Shown: positions 9,845 to 18,932, counted from the stretch's first letter. The stretch: 64,000 nt of DNA from Natrialba magadii ATCC 43099 (GCF_000025625.1 NC_013922.1:3224001-3288000), one strand, 5' to 3'. The notes: generated by a model from the letters alone, not told the origin. Program-made: numbers and translations.

Positions 9845-11317
9845 TCACGTAATTGCCGCTCGCACCTCGTTTGGATCCAGGAGTCCGCTGACGACGGCGA
9901 GCACGGCCCACGTGAACCCGCCAAGTCCGACCGCCGCAAAGAGCATGAACAGGTTCGAAACGAGCGGCGTGACGAGCAAGACTGCGACCGCCATCACACC
10001 CGTGATTCCGCAGATCATCGCGATCGAACGACCGAGCGACTCGAGTCGAAGCGAGAGTTCGGAGTGGACGATGTAGAGGTTCACCGCGACGTAGACCGTG
10101 TGCGTGATGACCGTCGCAATCGCCGCGCCAATAACGCCGATCATCGGGATGAGGAGGATGTTCAGTCCGAAGTTCGCGATCGAAGTCCCACCCTTCGCGA
10201 TCGCACGGGACCGCGCGCGGCCGAGGTAATCCAGACTGTCGCTGGTCAGGTTCGTAATCGCCTGCAACACGATGAAGCCCGCGAGGATCTGGAGAACCGG
10301 GACCGCACCGGCGTAATCACCGCCGAAGATCATCGTGATGAACGGCTCTGCAACGAGCACCAGTCCGACCGCAGCCGGAATGTACACCAACATCGTCTTC
10401 ACCAGCGACGTCTCGTAAATCTCGCGCGCTTGCTCGAGTTGGTCCGCCGCCTTCTGCTCGCCGAAGTTCGGCGAGATCGTAAAGCCGAGCGCCTCCGCCG
10501 GCGCGAGCACGAAATCCGTGATCTGTTTGCCGAGCGTGTAGAACGCGACCGCCGCCGGCGTCAGAAAGACGCCCACCAGCACCGTGTCGATCTGCTTGTC
10601 GACCACGTTCGCACTCCGTGTCGCCGTCAGCGGCACGCTGTACTCGAGTAGTCGCCGCGAAAGCCCGGACTCGTACTCCTCGGCGGGCTCGTACTGGCGG
10701 TAAAAGCGTTCGTAGAGGATGGTGATGCCGACCGCCGCGGCGATGGTGTAGCCGACGATGTAGCCAAAGAGTGCGCCGAGTGCGCCGAAGCCAGCGAGGA
10801 CGAGTGCGACGACGAAGACGAGGCGGGCGACGCCGGAGATTGCCTGGATGGCGGCGCTATAGCCGAGTTTGTTGAAGCCCTGGAAGGCGATCTGCGAGAA
10901 GCCGTTGAAGGAGTTGACGACGATGTAGATGACGCCGACTGCGAGGAATGGGGCTGCCGAGGTGTCGCCAAGCAGTGCTGCAATTTCTTCGTGAAAGAGA
11001 AAGAGCGTGGAGCCGACGACGCTAATGACGATCAGCTTGTAGGCGATCGTCGTTCGCAGGAGATACGGAATCTGGCCGGGATCCTTCTCGTTGTATTCGG
11101 AGATGTATCGCGCGGTCGACTTGCCGAGACCGACGTCGGCGAGCAGCTGGACGACGGCGAGAATGCCGATCACCCAGTAGAGTGTCCCGTAGCCGTCGGG
11201 ATCGAGGAGGAAGCGAGCGAGAACGAACATTAACAGCGCACTCGAGACCATGTAGATGGCCCGAGAGACGAGCGTTGCCTTGAACCCGCGGAGGATGTGG
11301 TCCTGTGTCGTACTCAT
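9845..11317 (-). CDS. Flippase / polysaccharide export protein (Wzx-like, MATE/MOP superfamily)
   Basis: The product has 490 residues and about 12-14 predicted membrane helices, starting with LRGFKATLVSRAIYMVSSALLMFVLARFLLDPDGYG, the usual opening of polysaccharide-biosynthesis flippases. The motif ARFLLDPDGYGTLYWV (about 35-50) and the internal GRARSRAIAKGG loop fit the family. It would move lipid-linked sugars across the membrane for glycoprotein or exopolysaccharide synthesis. No glycosyltransferase genes are nearby, so its partner pathway is not shown here. The C-terminus is normal in length. It stands alone on the minus strand, 259 bases from the GNAT gene upstream. Confidence 0.88.
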   Translation of the reverse strand: MSTTQDHILRGFKATLVSRAIYMVSSALLMFVLARFLLDPDGYGTLYWVIGILAVVQLLADVGLGKSTARYISEYNEKDPGQIPYLLRTTIAYKLIVISVVGSTLFLFHEEIAALLGDTSAAPFLAVGVIYIVVNSFNGFSQIAFQGFNKLGYSAAIQAISGVARLVFVVALVLAGFGALGALFGYIVGYTIAAAVGITILYERFYRQYEPAEEYESGLSRRLLEYSVPLTATRSANVVDKQIDTVLVGVFLTPAAVAFYTLGKQITDFVLAPAEALGFTISPNFGEQKAADQLEQAREIYETSLVKTMLVYIPAAVGLVLVAEPFITMIFGGDYAGAVPVLQILAGFIVLQAITNLTSDSLDYLGRARSRAIAKGGTSIANFGLNILLIPMIGVIGAAIATVITHTVYVAVNLYIVHSELSLRLESLGRSIAMICGITGVMAVAVLLVTPLVSNLFMLFAAVGLGGFTWAVLAVVSGLLDPNEVRAAIT

Positions 11318-11507
11318 GTGTTAGGGGGAGTGGAGGTGGGGCGAGGGGGGATAGCGCAAGGGCTGACAGAGGCGTGCTGCAAGTCGTGCCGCCGGACATC
11401 TCCGACTGTCTGCTTCGGCAACCGAACACCGGAGAGAGCCGCCTACGTCGTGCTACTCGCTCGAAAGTGAGCGTCCCCAATTGTAATGCACAGACAACAG
11501 CTGTAGG

Positions 11508-11524
11508 GCGGACGTACCGTCCGC
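11508..11524. other. Perfect 7-bp hairpin between two minus-strand genes
   Basis: GCGGACG at 11508-11514 and CGTCCGC at 11518-11524 form a tight stem with a three-base loop. It lies 53 bases beyond the end of the GNAT gene, so it could influence 3'-end formation, but no T-tract follows it on the minus strand. Confidence 0.4.
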
Positions 11525-11576
11525 AAGGCGGTGGCGAAACGACCGTCTAGCAAGTGCCGAACTCGGTCTCAACTCG

Positions 11577-12326
11577 CTACAGATACGAGGCGTCCCACCG
11601 AGTCGCCTTCCGCCGATTCCCACAGACGTTACACTCGATTCGTCCCATCGCATCCATCGCGTTCTCGAGTGAGTCGCAGTTGCCACAGAACCAACCGTAC
11701 TGTGAGTCTCGTTCCTGGCTCTCGTAAGCGACGTAAAACGGCGACTTCGAGCCGCGGGTCGCCTCGCCGTAGTTCACGTAGATCGTCTCGCCGTCGGTCT
11801 CGAGTTCATCGAGCGTCGCCCACTCCTCGTCGCCGATTTCCTGTTCGACGTAGACGTTCTCCGTGTACGTTTCCTCGCCGATGTCGACCTCGCGCTGGCC
11901 CGCCTGCTCGAATCCCTGTTCTGCGTAGAACTCGTTGCCGCGCTCGTTGTCCGCCAGCACCAGACACTGAATCTGGTCTGCACCCTCATCGAGGAGTCGC
12001 TCGCGGGTTCTGACGAGGAGTCGCACACCGATACCGCTGCCGCGCGCGTCCGGGTCGACGTGCAGCCAGAGGATGCGGCCGGTGCCGTGTTGCTGGCCGA
12101 CGAAATCGCTCTGAGAGAAGGCGACGACCTCGTCGTCTTCCTCGACGACGAGGACGAGCGAGTGGTCGGACTCGAGTTCGGCTGCAAAGTCCTCGCTGTA
12201 CCATTGGTTGATCGCGTCGTCAATTACATCGGCATCGAGGAAGTCGGTGTACGTCGAGTTGAGCGAGTTAGCTGCGATAGATCGAATCGTCTCGACGTCG
12301 TCGGTGGTCGCTTCACGGAGCTCCAT
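11577..12326 (-). CDS. GNAT N-acetyltransferase with C-terminal zinc ribbon (DUF5816-like)
   Basis: The product has 249 residues. Residues 1-155 are a GNAT acetyltransferase, with the acetyl-CoA pyrophosphate loop at VDPDARGSGIGVRLL (consensus R/Q-x-x-G-x-G/A) and the usual NERGNEFYAEQGFE ending. Residues about 175-249 form a second domain with two cysteine pairs, CGNC and CNVC, that should bind one zinc; this part resembles the haloarchaeal DUF5816 domain, which also occurs as a separate small protein. The acetylated substrate is unknown; the zinc ribbon might select a nucleic acid or protein partner (inference). ATG 12326 was chosen over ATG 12341 because a minus-strand box A is centred about 25 bases upstream of 12326. 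Confidence 0.8.
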   Translation of the reverse strand: MELREATTDDVETIRSIAANSLNSTYTDFLDADVIDDAINQWYSEDFAAELESDHSLVLVVEEDDEVVAFSQSDFVGQQHGTGRILWLHVDPDARGSGIGVRLLVRTRERLLDEGADQIQCLVLADNERGNEFYAEQGFEQAGQREVDIGEETYTENVYVEQEIGDEEWATLDELETDGETIYVNYGEATRGSKSPFYVAYESQERDSQYGWFCGNCDSLENAMDAMGRIECNVCGNRRKATRWDASYL

Positions 12327-12345
12327 GCGCTGGTGTATCATGACC

Positions 12346-12354
12346 TTGTATAAA
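12346..12354 (-). promoter_or_regulatory. Putative box A for the GNAT gene
   Basis: On the minus strand this reads GTTTTATAC, centred about 25 bases before the ATG at 12326. The spacing supports a leaderless transcript starting at MELREATTDD rather than at the ATG five codons earlier. Confidence 0.5.
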
Positions 12355-12400
12355 ACGTATGCCCACGAGACGACGCTTGCCGCTGTCTCGTGTGGTGGTG

Positions 12401-12467
12401 TGTTGGCGTGTGGGTGTGTTGGCGTGTCTGTGTGGCGGTGTATCTCCGTATTGGCGTGTCAGCGTGG
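12401..12467. repeat. Degenerate GT-rich tandem array, core TTGGCGTGT
   Basis: TTGGCGTGT begins at 12403, 12419 and 12451, with a related segment (TGGCGGTGTATC) between, giving irregular 15-17 base units. It lies in the intergenic space between the divergent GNAT and M14-deacylase genes. The same core occurs on the opposite strand within the array at 52267-52404. Confidence 0.55.
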
Positions 12468-12547
12468 CAGATACCCGCCAGCCGACTGTATCCATCGAGT
12501 CCGAAACCGAGACGAAGATTCACGGTGCTGCCTATCGACGGAGGCCT

Positions 12548-13705
12548 ATGGGCGGAGAGACCCCGACCGACGAGTCGTCCCAGGAGGAGGCGGCGACAGC
12601 GTCGGCCGGTTCATCGGCTACGAACGAGTCGAGCGATGCCTCCAGCGAGGCGGCGGCGATCGACGGGACAGCGACCGCGGAGCCGTTTACGTACGACGAT
12701 GGAAGCGTTGCTCCCGGCGAGTCGGCAAACATCCGCTACGGGATCAGTGAAACGTATCTGGGAGATCCGATCAGAATCCCAGTGACGATTATCAACGGCG
12801 AGCGGCCGGGACCGACGGTCTTTCTCTCGGCTGCGGCCCACGGCGACGAACTCAACGGCATCGAGGTCGTCCGCGAGGTCGCACACGACTGGAACCACTC
12901 CGAACTCCACGGCACGCTCGTCTGCCTGCCGGTGATGAACGTCCCCGGCTTTCTCGCACAGGAGCGATACTTGCCAATCTACGACCGCGACCTGAACCGA
13001 TCGTTCCCCGGCCGGCAAGGCTCGACAAGCGCACGCCGGATGGCACACCGCATCTTCACGAACTTCATCGAACCCTGTGACCTGGGAGTGGACTTTCACA
13101 CGTCCACACGCGGGCGAACCAACATGCTCCACGTCCGGGCGAACATGGACGACGAAACGGTGCGACGGCTCGCACACGCGTTCAGCTCGAACGTCATTAT
13201 CGGCGGCGAAGGTCCCTCCGGAACCCTCCGCCGAGAGGCGACAGAGGCTGGCGTTCCGACGATCACCGTTGAGATGGGCGAAGCCCATCGGTTCCAGCGG
13301 CGGCTCATCGACCGCGCGTTGACCGGCGTCGCGAGCGTCCTCGCCGAGTTCGGCTGTCATCGCGACTCCTCGGTCCACTGGCCCGGCTGGCGCGTCGTCA
13401 TCGACAGCGACGACGAGAAAACCTGGCTCCGGGCCGACGCGGGCGGTATCGTCGACATGAAACACGGCCGCGGCGCTCTCGTCGAAGAGGGCGACGTGAT
13501 CTGCACGATTACGAATCCGTTCAAAGAAGAAGACGACATCCTCGACGTCGAGGCTCCCTTCACCGGACTGATCGTCGGGGTACTCGAGAACCCCGTCGTC
13601 TATCCGGGGAATCCGCTCTGCCATCTGGTCGGGCTGAAACACGAGACACGCCTCGCACTCGAGCGCGAAGGCGGGACGGAGCGCTCGCGGTCTGAACTGC
13701 GGTGA
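12548..13705 (+). CDS. Succinylglutamate desuccinylase/aspartoacylase family protein (M14-type)
   Basis: This 385-residue zinc hydrolase belongs to the AstE/AspA branch of the M14 carboxypeptidase fold, which removes acyl groups from N-acyl amino acids or related compounds. The zinc ligands are His98 and Glu101 in AAHGDELNGIE and His184 in DFHTSTRG. The C-terminal 80 residues (ADAGGIVDMKHGRGALVEEGD...) form the small beta-barrel that looks like a biotinyl-lipoyl domain, which is usual for this subfamily. The start at ATG 12548 leaves a roughly 40-residue acidic, Ser/Thr-rich N-terminus; the longer upstream frame runs through GT-repeat DNA and is rejected. The substrate is not evident from context. 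Confidence 0.85.
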   Translation: MGGETPTDESSQEEAATASAGSSATNESSDASSEAAAIDGTATAEPFTYDDGSVAPGESANIRYGISETYLGDPIRIPVTIINGERPGPTVFLSAAAHGDELNGIEVVREVAHDWNHSELHGTLVCLPVMNVPGFLAQERYLPIYDRDLNRSFPGRQGSTSARRMAHRIFTNFIEPCDLGVDFHTSTRGRTNMLHVRANMDDETVRRLAHAFSSNVIIGGEGPSGTLRREATEAGVPTITVEMGEAHRFQRRLIDRALTGVASVLAEFGCHRDSSVHWPGWRVVIDSDDEKTWLRADAGGIVDMKHGRGALVEEGDVICTITNPFKEEDDILDVEAPFTGLIVGVLENPVVYPGNPLCHLVGLKHETRLALEREGGTERSRSELR

Positions 13706-13842
13706 GTGGACCGAGCGTTGAGACGGTCGAGAATGCAGTCGGTCACGGAGTGGACTCGAGTCGAGTTCCACTCAGTGAAGGGATGCAATTGGTAGCCGAG
13801 GAATCACGACGCGTTCCCGAATGGGGCAATGAAGGAGATAAA

Positions 13843-13856
13843 AGTAACTTCTATAC
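13843..13856 (+). promoter_or_regulatory. Putative sdhC promoter
   Basis: AACTTCTATACCCC holds a box A-like CTATA about 36 bases before the sdhC ATG at 13886, with AAAAG just upstream as a possible TFB site. A start about 25 bases downstream would leave a roughly 10-base leader containing a three-codon ORF (13878-13889). Confidence 0.4.
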
Positions 13857-13885
13857 CCCCACGGTCTAACGGTCAACATGAGCGT

Positions 13886-14317
13886 ATGAGTCAGTCTTAC
13901 AATCGCGGCCTCATCGAGGACTTCGGCCGCTGGAAGGAGTTCTCGGCCGGCATGTGGGCGTGGATCTTCCACAAGTTCACTGGGTGGATGTTGATCGGCT
14001 ATCTGTTCACCCACATTGCCGTGCTGAGTAGCGCCATCGCAGCGGCGGACGGTCAAACGATGATGCTCGCCGGAGAGCAAGTCGATGCATACACTGGAAC
14101 GTTGCAGGGACTCGAGAGTCTCTTCATCGTTCGAGTGCTCGAAGTCGGACTACTGGCAGTCGCTGTCTTCCACATTCTGAACGGCATTCGGCTGCTGATG
14201 GTCGACCTCGGGGTTGGCCTCACTGCACAGGATAAGAGTTTCTACGCCTCGCTCGTCCTGACGGGCGTTATCACCGTCGCGAGCGTGCCAACCTTCATGG
14301 CAGGGGTGGGACTCTAA
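13886..14317 (+). CDS. sdhC: Succinate dehydrogenase membrane subunit C (cytochrome b556)
   Basis: This 143-residue membrane anchor of complex II binds haem b and the quinone site with SdhD. It has three hydrophobic helices; His residues in [16 protein letters not shown] and [11 protein letters not shown] are in the positions expected for haem and quinone contact in SdhC proteins. ATG 13886 gives [16 protein letters not shown], the haloarchaeal N-terminus; the next ATG upstream (13878) is out of frame and ends at the sdhC start. It is the first gene of the sdhCDBA operon, and its stop overlaps the sdhD start by one base (TAATG). Confidence 0.93.
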   Translation: MSQSYNRGLIEDFGRWKEFSAGMWAWIFHKFTGWMLIGYLFTHIAVLSSAIAAADGQTMMLAGEQVDAYTGTLQGLESLFIVRVLEVGLLAVAVFHILNGIRLLMVDLGVGLTAQDKSFYASLVLTGVITVASVPTFMAGVGL

Positions 14318-14682
14318 TGGCAGAACGCTACTCTTCGTTCACGCCCGGCGGGACCGCCTGGTTCCTCCAGCGTGTGACGGCAGCGTTCCTGATCGTTGTG
14401 CTTGCTTTCCACTTCTTCCTCTTGCACTTCGTCAACCACGCGTCCGAAATCACGTTCGCGGGGACGCAAGCCCGCATGGAGAACATTGGCTACTTCCTGA
14501 CGATGGTGTTGTTCCTCATTGCTGGCGCGTTCCACGGTGTCAACGGCGTCTACAACGCGCTCGTCAATCAGGGCCTCAGCGGGACCCCAAAGAAGGTAGT
14601 GCTCGCAGTGCTAACTATCGCAGGTGCCCTGCTCATCTTCCAGGGAATCTGGGTTGCACTAGTCATGTCGGGAATGATCTAA
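14317..14682 (+). CDS. sdhD: Succinate dehydrogenase membrane subunit D
   Basis: This 121-residue second membrane anchor of complex II has three hydrophobic helices. FHFFLLHFVNH and GAFHGVNGVYN hold the conserved histidines, and the HG.NG pattern is typical of SdhD/FrdD-type anchors. With SdhC it ties the catalytic SdhAB pair to the cytoplasmic face of the membrane and passes electrons to menaquinone (the usual haloarchaeal quinone; established, not visible here). Its start overlaps the sdhC stop and its stop lies one base before sdhB, so translation is probably coupled. Confidence 0.93.
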   Translation: MAERYSSFTPGGTAWFLQRVTAAFLIVVLAFHFFLLHFVNHASEITFAGTQARMENIGYFLTMVLFLIAGAFHGVNGVYNALVNQGLSGTPKKVVLAVLTIAGALLIFQGIWVALVMSGMI

Positions 14683-14683
14683 T

Positions 14684-15562
14684 ATGAGTACGCAACAACA
14701 AGAACCGGAGAGTCAGGAATCGCCCCAGGACCCCGAGATGAAGGGGACCGAGTCGCCACAGCAGCGGCGACTCAAGGAAAAAGAGGAGGGAATGGTCGAC
14801 GAACACGCAGAGGAGGAGGCCGAAGCGGCCGGCGAGACGGTCCACATCAAGGTCTTCCGCTACGATCCGGAAGTCGCAGACAAACAGGAACCACGCTTCG
14901 ACGACTTCCACGTCCCCTTCGAGAAGGGGATGACGGTCCTCGACGCGGTCATGTACGCCCGTGACGAGTTCGACTCCTCGCTTACGTTCCGCCACTCCTG
15001 TCGCCAGGCAGTCTGTGGCTCCGACGCCTTCTTCGTCAACGGCTCGCAGATGCTCGGCTGCAAGACGCAGCTTTCGGAGCTCGAGCAGCCGGTTCGTATC
15101 GAGCCGCTGCCACACCAGGAGGTCGTCAAGGACCTGGTCGTCGACATGGACCACTTCTACGACCAGATGCACGCCGTCGAGCCGTACTTCCAGGACGAAG
15201 ACACGCCAGCCGCGAGCGACCTGGAAGAGCAGCGCCAGAGCCCAGAAAACCGTGAGAAGATCAAGATGTCCTCGCGGTGTATCTGGTGTGGTGCCTGTAT
15301 GTCCTCGTGTAACATCGCTGCGGGCGACAACGAATATCTCGGCCCGGCCGCGATCAACAAGGCCTACAAGTTCGCGATGGACGACCGCGAAAGCGAGGAG
15401 ATCAAAGAGCACCGACTCCGCATCCTGGAGCAAGAACACGGTGTCTGGCGTTGCCAGACCCAGTTCTCCTGCACCGAGGTGTGTCCGAAGGACATCCCGC
15501 TCACCGAGCACATTCAGGAGCTCAAGCGGGAAGCGGTCAAGAAGAACCTGAAGTTCTGGTAA
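14684..15562 (+). CDS. sdhB: Succinate dehydrogenase iron-sulfur subunit
   Basis: This 292-residue electron-transfer subunit carries three FeS centres. The [2Fe-2S] site is HSCRQAVCGSDAFFVNG...C, with Asp in place of the third Cys as in E. coli SdhB. The [4Fe-4S] site begins with CIWCGACMSSC and the [3Fe-4S]/[4Fe-4S] pair finishes in CQTQFSCTEVCPKD. The N-terminus has a roughly 50-residue acidic extension (Gln/Glu-rich) before the ferredoxin fold, longer than in bacteria. It sits one base after sdhD and one base before sdhA, within the four-gene operon. Confidence 0.96.
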   Translation: MSTQQQEPESQESPQDPEMKGTESPQQRRLKEKEEGMVDEHAEEEAEAAGETVHIKVFRYDPEVADKQEPRFDDFHVPFEKGMTVLDAVMYARDEFDSSLTFRHSCRQAVCGSDAFFVNGSQMLGCKTQLSELEQPVRIEPLPHQEVVKDLVVDMDHFYDQMHAVEPYFQDEDTPAASDLEEQRQSPENREKIKMSSRCIWCGACMSSCNIAAGDNEYLGPAAINKAYKFAMDDRESEEIKEHRLRILEQEHGVWRCQTQFSCTEVCPKDIPLTEHIQELKREAVKKNLKFW

Positions 15563-15563
15563 T

Positions 15564-17396
15564 ATGTACGAACACGACGTTCTCGTGGTCGGCGCCGGTG
15601 GCGCCGGCCTCCGCGCCGCGATCGCAGCGCACGAGGCGGGAGCCGACACGGCGATCGTCTCGAAACTCCACCCCGTCCGCAGCCACACGGGTGCGGCGGA
15701 GGGTGGCATCAACGCCGCCCTACAGGAGGGTGACGACTGGGAACTGCACGCCTACGACACGATGAAGGGCTCCGACTACCTGGCCGACGCGCCAGCAGTC
15801 GAAACCCTCGCTCAGGACGCCCCCGAAGACACGATGCGACTCGAGCACTGGGGAATGCCGTTCTCCCGCGAGGAGGACGGTCGCGTCTCCCAGCGTCCGT
15901 TCGGTGGTCTCTCGTACCCGCGAACGACCTACGCCGGCGCAGAGACCGGTCACCACCTGCTGCACACGATGTACGAGCAGGTCGTCAAGCGCGGCATTCA
16001 GGTCTACGACGAGTGGTACGTGATGAACCTCGCGACCACTGACGAGGAGGATCCAAACGACCGCCAGTGTGAGGGTATCGTCGCCTACGACGTCCAGACC
16101 GGCACGGTTGAAGGGTTCAAGGCCAACCAGGGCGTTATTCTCGCGACCGGTGGTCCCGGACAGGCGTTCGACCACACTACCAACGCCGTCTCCTGTACCG
16201 GCGACGGTCACGCGATGGCCTACCGTGCGGGTGCACCGCTCGAGGACATGGAGTTCATCCAGTTCCACCCGACCTCGCTTCCCTCCACGGGTGTCCTTAT
16301 CAGTGAGGGTGTCCGTGGTGAAGGTGGTATCCTCTACAACAACGAGGGCGAACGCTTCATGTTCGAGTATGGCTACGCGAACAACTCCGGCGAACTCGCT
16401 TCCCGCGACGTCGTCGCTCGTGCCGAACTCGACGAAGTCGCCGAAGGTCGTGGCGTCAAGGACGAGTACGTCCACCTCGACATGCGCCACCTCGGCGAAG
16501 AGCGCATTCTCGACCGCCTGGAGAACATTCTCCACCTCGCGGAGGACTTCGAGGGCGTCGACGGCCTCGTCGAACCGATGCCAGTCAAGCCCGGCCAGCA
16601 CTACGCGATGGGCGGCATCGAGGTCGACGAGAACGGCCAGACCTGTATCGACGGCCTCTACGCGGCCGGCGAGTGTGCCTGTGTTTCCGTCCACGGCGGC
16701 AACCGTCTCGGCGGGAACGCACTCCCCGAACTCATCGTCTTCGGCAAGCGCGCCGGCGCACACGCCGCTGGCGACGACCTCGGCGAACCAGAAATTCGGA
16801 CCGGCTACGGCGACGACGTCGAGGACGACGACACCGAGCTTCCGGTCGCACCCGGTGCGTCCGGTCTCGACTCTGCTGACAGCGTCGCCGCAGACGGCGG
16901 TGTCGCCGCAGAGACGGGCACACTCGAGCAGGCCGTCGAACGCGAACGCGCTCGCGTCGACCGCCTGATGGACAAGGACAGCGGCGTCCAGCACGCCGAG
17001 ATCCGTGCGAAGCTCCAGAACGCGATGACCGACTATGTCAACGTCTTCCGCAACGAGGAAGGCATCGAGAAGGCACTCGAGATCATCCGCGAGTGCCGCG
17101 AGGAGTACCAGGACGTCTACGTCGACGACCCATCGACGACGTTCAACACGGACCTCCAGCAGACGATCGAGACGCGCAATCTGATCGACGTCGCCGAGAC
17201 CATCGCACTCGGCGCACTCGTGCGCAACGAGTTCCGCGGCGCTCACTGGCGCCAGGAGAATCAGGTTCGTGACGACGAGAACTGGCTCAAGCACACGCTC
17301 GTCTCGTGGGACGACGGCGAGCCGTCGATCTTCTACCGCCCGGTGATCCTCGAAGGCGAGGAGAAGACCTACGAGCCGAAGGTTCGCAGTTACTGA
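15564..17396 (+). CDS. sdhA: Succinate dehydrogenase flavoprotein subunit
   Basis: This 610-residue catalytic subunit oxidises succinate to fumarate in the TCA cycle and respiratory chain. The FAD dinucleotide loop is VVGAGGAGLRAAIAAHEAG (residues 8-26); His41 in SHTGAAEGGIN is the covalent FAD site. Active-site segments are FHPTSLPSTGVLISEGVRGEGG and the FAD-binding GGNRLGGNALPE. An Asp/Ala-rich insertion (about residues 415-455) is a haloarchaeal surface loop. It is the last gene of sdhCDBA, followed by a T-rich tract. The cluster may matter for acetate growth, since the TCA cycle would be fed by the acetyl-CoA synthetases at the other end of the window. Confidence 0.97.
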   Translation: MYEHDVLVVGAGGAGLRAAIAAHEAGADTAIVSKLHPVRSHTGAAEGGINAALQEGDDWELHAYDTMKGSDYLADAPAVETLAQDAPEDTMRLEHWGMPFSREEDGRVSQRPFGGLSYPRTTYAGAETGHHLLHTMYEQVVKRGIQVYDEWYVMNLATTDEEDPNDRQCEGIVAYDVQTGTVEGFKANQGVILATGGPGQAFDHTTNAVSCTGDGHAMAYRAGAPLEDMEFIQFHPTSLPSTGVLISEGVRGEGGILYNNEGERFMFEYGYANNSGELASRDVVARAELDEVAEGRGVKDEYVHLDMRHLGEERILDRLENILHLAEDFEGVDGLVEPMPVKPGQHYAMGGIEVDENGQTCIDGLYAAGECACVSVHGGNRLGGNALPELIVFGKRAGAHAAGDDLGEPEIRTGYGDDVEDDDTELPVAPGASGLDSADSVAADGGVAAETGTLEQAVERERARVDRLMDKDSGVQHAEIRAKLQNAMTDYVNVFRNEEGIEKALEIIRECREEYQDVYVDDPSTTFNTDLQQTIETRNLIDVAETIALGALVRNEFRGAHWRQENQVRDDENWLKHTLVSWDDGEPSIFYRPVILEGEEKTYEPKVRSY

Positions 17397-17410
17397 CGGA
17401 CTGACTCTCC

Positions 17411-17441
17411 CGGTTTTCGCGTCTGTTTTGTTTCTTGTTTC
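17411..17441 (+). terminator. T-rich terminator after sdhA
   Basis: A run of T-rich blocks (GGTTTTCGCG, then TTTTGTTTCTTGTTT) begins 15 bases after the sdhA stop. Archaeal RNA polymerase stops on such T-tracts, and no gene lies within it. Confidence 0.6.
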
Positions 17442-17540
17442 CAGTCTCGTGGTTCGTATTCCGAGACGGTTTCTCAGACTGGGGTCTCACTTCGACGGAC
17501 CACCAGAGCTAAGGCACCACCCCCGCTACCCTGTGGCGGT

Positions 17541-18845
17541 ATGTTGCTGTCGGGAACCGTTGTCGCCGACGCGGACACCGTCATCGCCGACGGTGCCGTC
17601 GTCGTTGCTGACGACGAAATCGTCGCCGTCGGTGATCGTTCGACCTGTCTCGAGGAGTACCCAGAGCACGAGCACCACGCCTGTGACGTGCTCGCCCCCG
17701 GCACCGTCGGCGGCCACGTCCACTCCGTTCAGAGCCTCGGACGCGGTATCGCCGACGACACGGAGCTACTCGAGTGGCTCTCCGAGTACGTCCTCCCCAT
17801 GGAGGCCTCCCTCTCTGCTGACGGCATGCGCGTCGCGGCGGAGTTGGGCTATCTCGAACTGATCGAGAGCGGGACGACGACCTGTATCGACCACCTCTCG
17901 GTGGCACACGCCGACGAGGCGTTCGAAGCGGCTCGGGAACTCGGTATTCGCGGTCGGCTCGGGAAGGTGCTGATGGACAAGGAGTCGCCGCCGGGGCTAC
18001 TCGAGGACACGGACGAGGCGCTGGCCGAGAGCGAGCGACTCATCCAGAAGTACCACGGCGCGGCAGACGGCCGGATTCGCTACGCGGTCACGCCGCGCTT
18101 TGCCGTGAGCTGTACCGAGGAGTGTCTGCGCGGCTCGCGGGAGCTCGCAGATGCCTATGACGGTGTGACGATTCACACGCACGCGAGCGAGAACCGCGGC
18201 GAGATCGCGGCCGTGGAGGAAGAAACTGGCCAGCGAAACATCCACTGGCTCGACGAGGTCGGCCTCACAGGTGAGGACGTGGTGCTGGCCCACTGCGTCT
18301 GGACGGACGAGGACGAGCGCGAGGTGCTTGCCGAGACTGGTACCAACGTGACCTACTGCCCGTCCTCGAACATGAAACTCGCGAGCGGGGTCGCACCGGT
18401 GCTCGACTACCTGGACCGGGGAATCAACGTCGCGCTGGGGAACGACGGGCCGCCGTGTAACAACACGCTCGATCCGTTTACGGAGATGCGGCAGGCGAGC
18501 CTGCTCCAGAAGGTCGACCAGCTCGATTCGGAGGCGCTGCCGGCCGACACGGTGTTCGAGATGGCAACGGTCAACGGCGCGCAGGCGGCCGGCTTCGAGC
18601 GCGTTGGCAAGCTCCGCGAGGGATGGAAAGCGGATATCATCGGTCTCGAGACCGATATCACCCGCGCGACGCCGTTACACGACGTCCTCTCCCACCTCAC
18701 GTTCGCGGCCCACGGCGACGACGTGCAGTTCACGATGGTCGACGGCGAGGTGCTCATGCGCGAGGGCGAAGTGCTCGTCGCCGATGCCGCCGATATTCGA
18801 GCACGAGCACGCGAATTTGCGGCTGAACTCCACGTTGCTCCCTGA
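17541..18845 (+). CDS. Amidohydrolase of the adenosine/guanine deaminase superfamily
   Basis: This 434-residue metal-dependent (beta/alpha)8-barrel hydrolase belongs to the TrzA/SsnA-like group that includes 5'-deoxyadenosine, S-adenosylhomocysteine and guanine deaminases. Metal ligands are His59 and His61 (GGHVHSVQ), then His in IHTHASENRGE, His in VLAHCVWTDEDE and Asp in LGNDGPPCNN. The beta-sandwich wraps both ends (MLLSGTVVAD and DGEVLMREGEVLVAD). The likely reaction is deamination of a purine-type compound; a 5'-deoxyadenosine/SAH deaminase in the SAM salvage route is the best guess, and a guanine deaminase is the alternative. It lies alone on the plus strand. Confidence 0.8.
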   Translation: MLLSGTVVADADTVIADGAVVVADDEIVAVGDRSTCLEEYPEHEHHACDVLAPGTVGGHVHSVQSLGRGIADDTELLEWLSEYVLPMEASLSADGMRVAAELGYLELIESGTTTCIDHLSVAHADEAFEAARELGIRGRLGKVLMDKESPPGLLEDTDEALAESERLIQKYHGAADGRIRYAVTPRFAVSCTEECLRGSRELADAYDGVTIHTHASENRGEIAAVEEETGQRNIHWLDEVGLTGEDVVLAHCVWTDEDEREVLAETGTNVTYCPSSNMKLASGVAPVLDYLDRGINVALGNDGPPCNNTLDPFTEMRQASLLQKVDQLDSEALPADTVFEMATVNGAQAAGFERVGKLREGWKADIIGLETDITRATPLHDVLSHLTFAAHGDDVQFTMVDGEVLMREGEVLVADAADIRARAREFAAELHVAP

Positions 18846-18932
18846 ATCGAGGACGACAACAGGTATCCGATACGATCGAACCCAGCCGCTCGTTTTGACG
18901 AACGGGGTATTCGACAGTCGACGTGACAGTCG

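Noticed and set aside
12359-12547. N-terminal extension of the M14-type deacylase
   Set aside because: The 63 extra codons run through GT-rich repeat DNA and translate to Cys/Arg/Val-rich sequence; ATG 12548 gives a normal acidic start.
15720-17294. 524-codon frame opposite sdhA
   Set aside because: sdhA is certain; the antisense product shows no recognisable domain.
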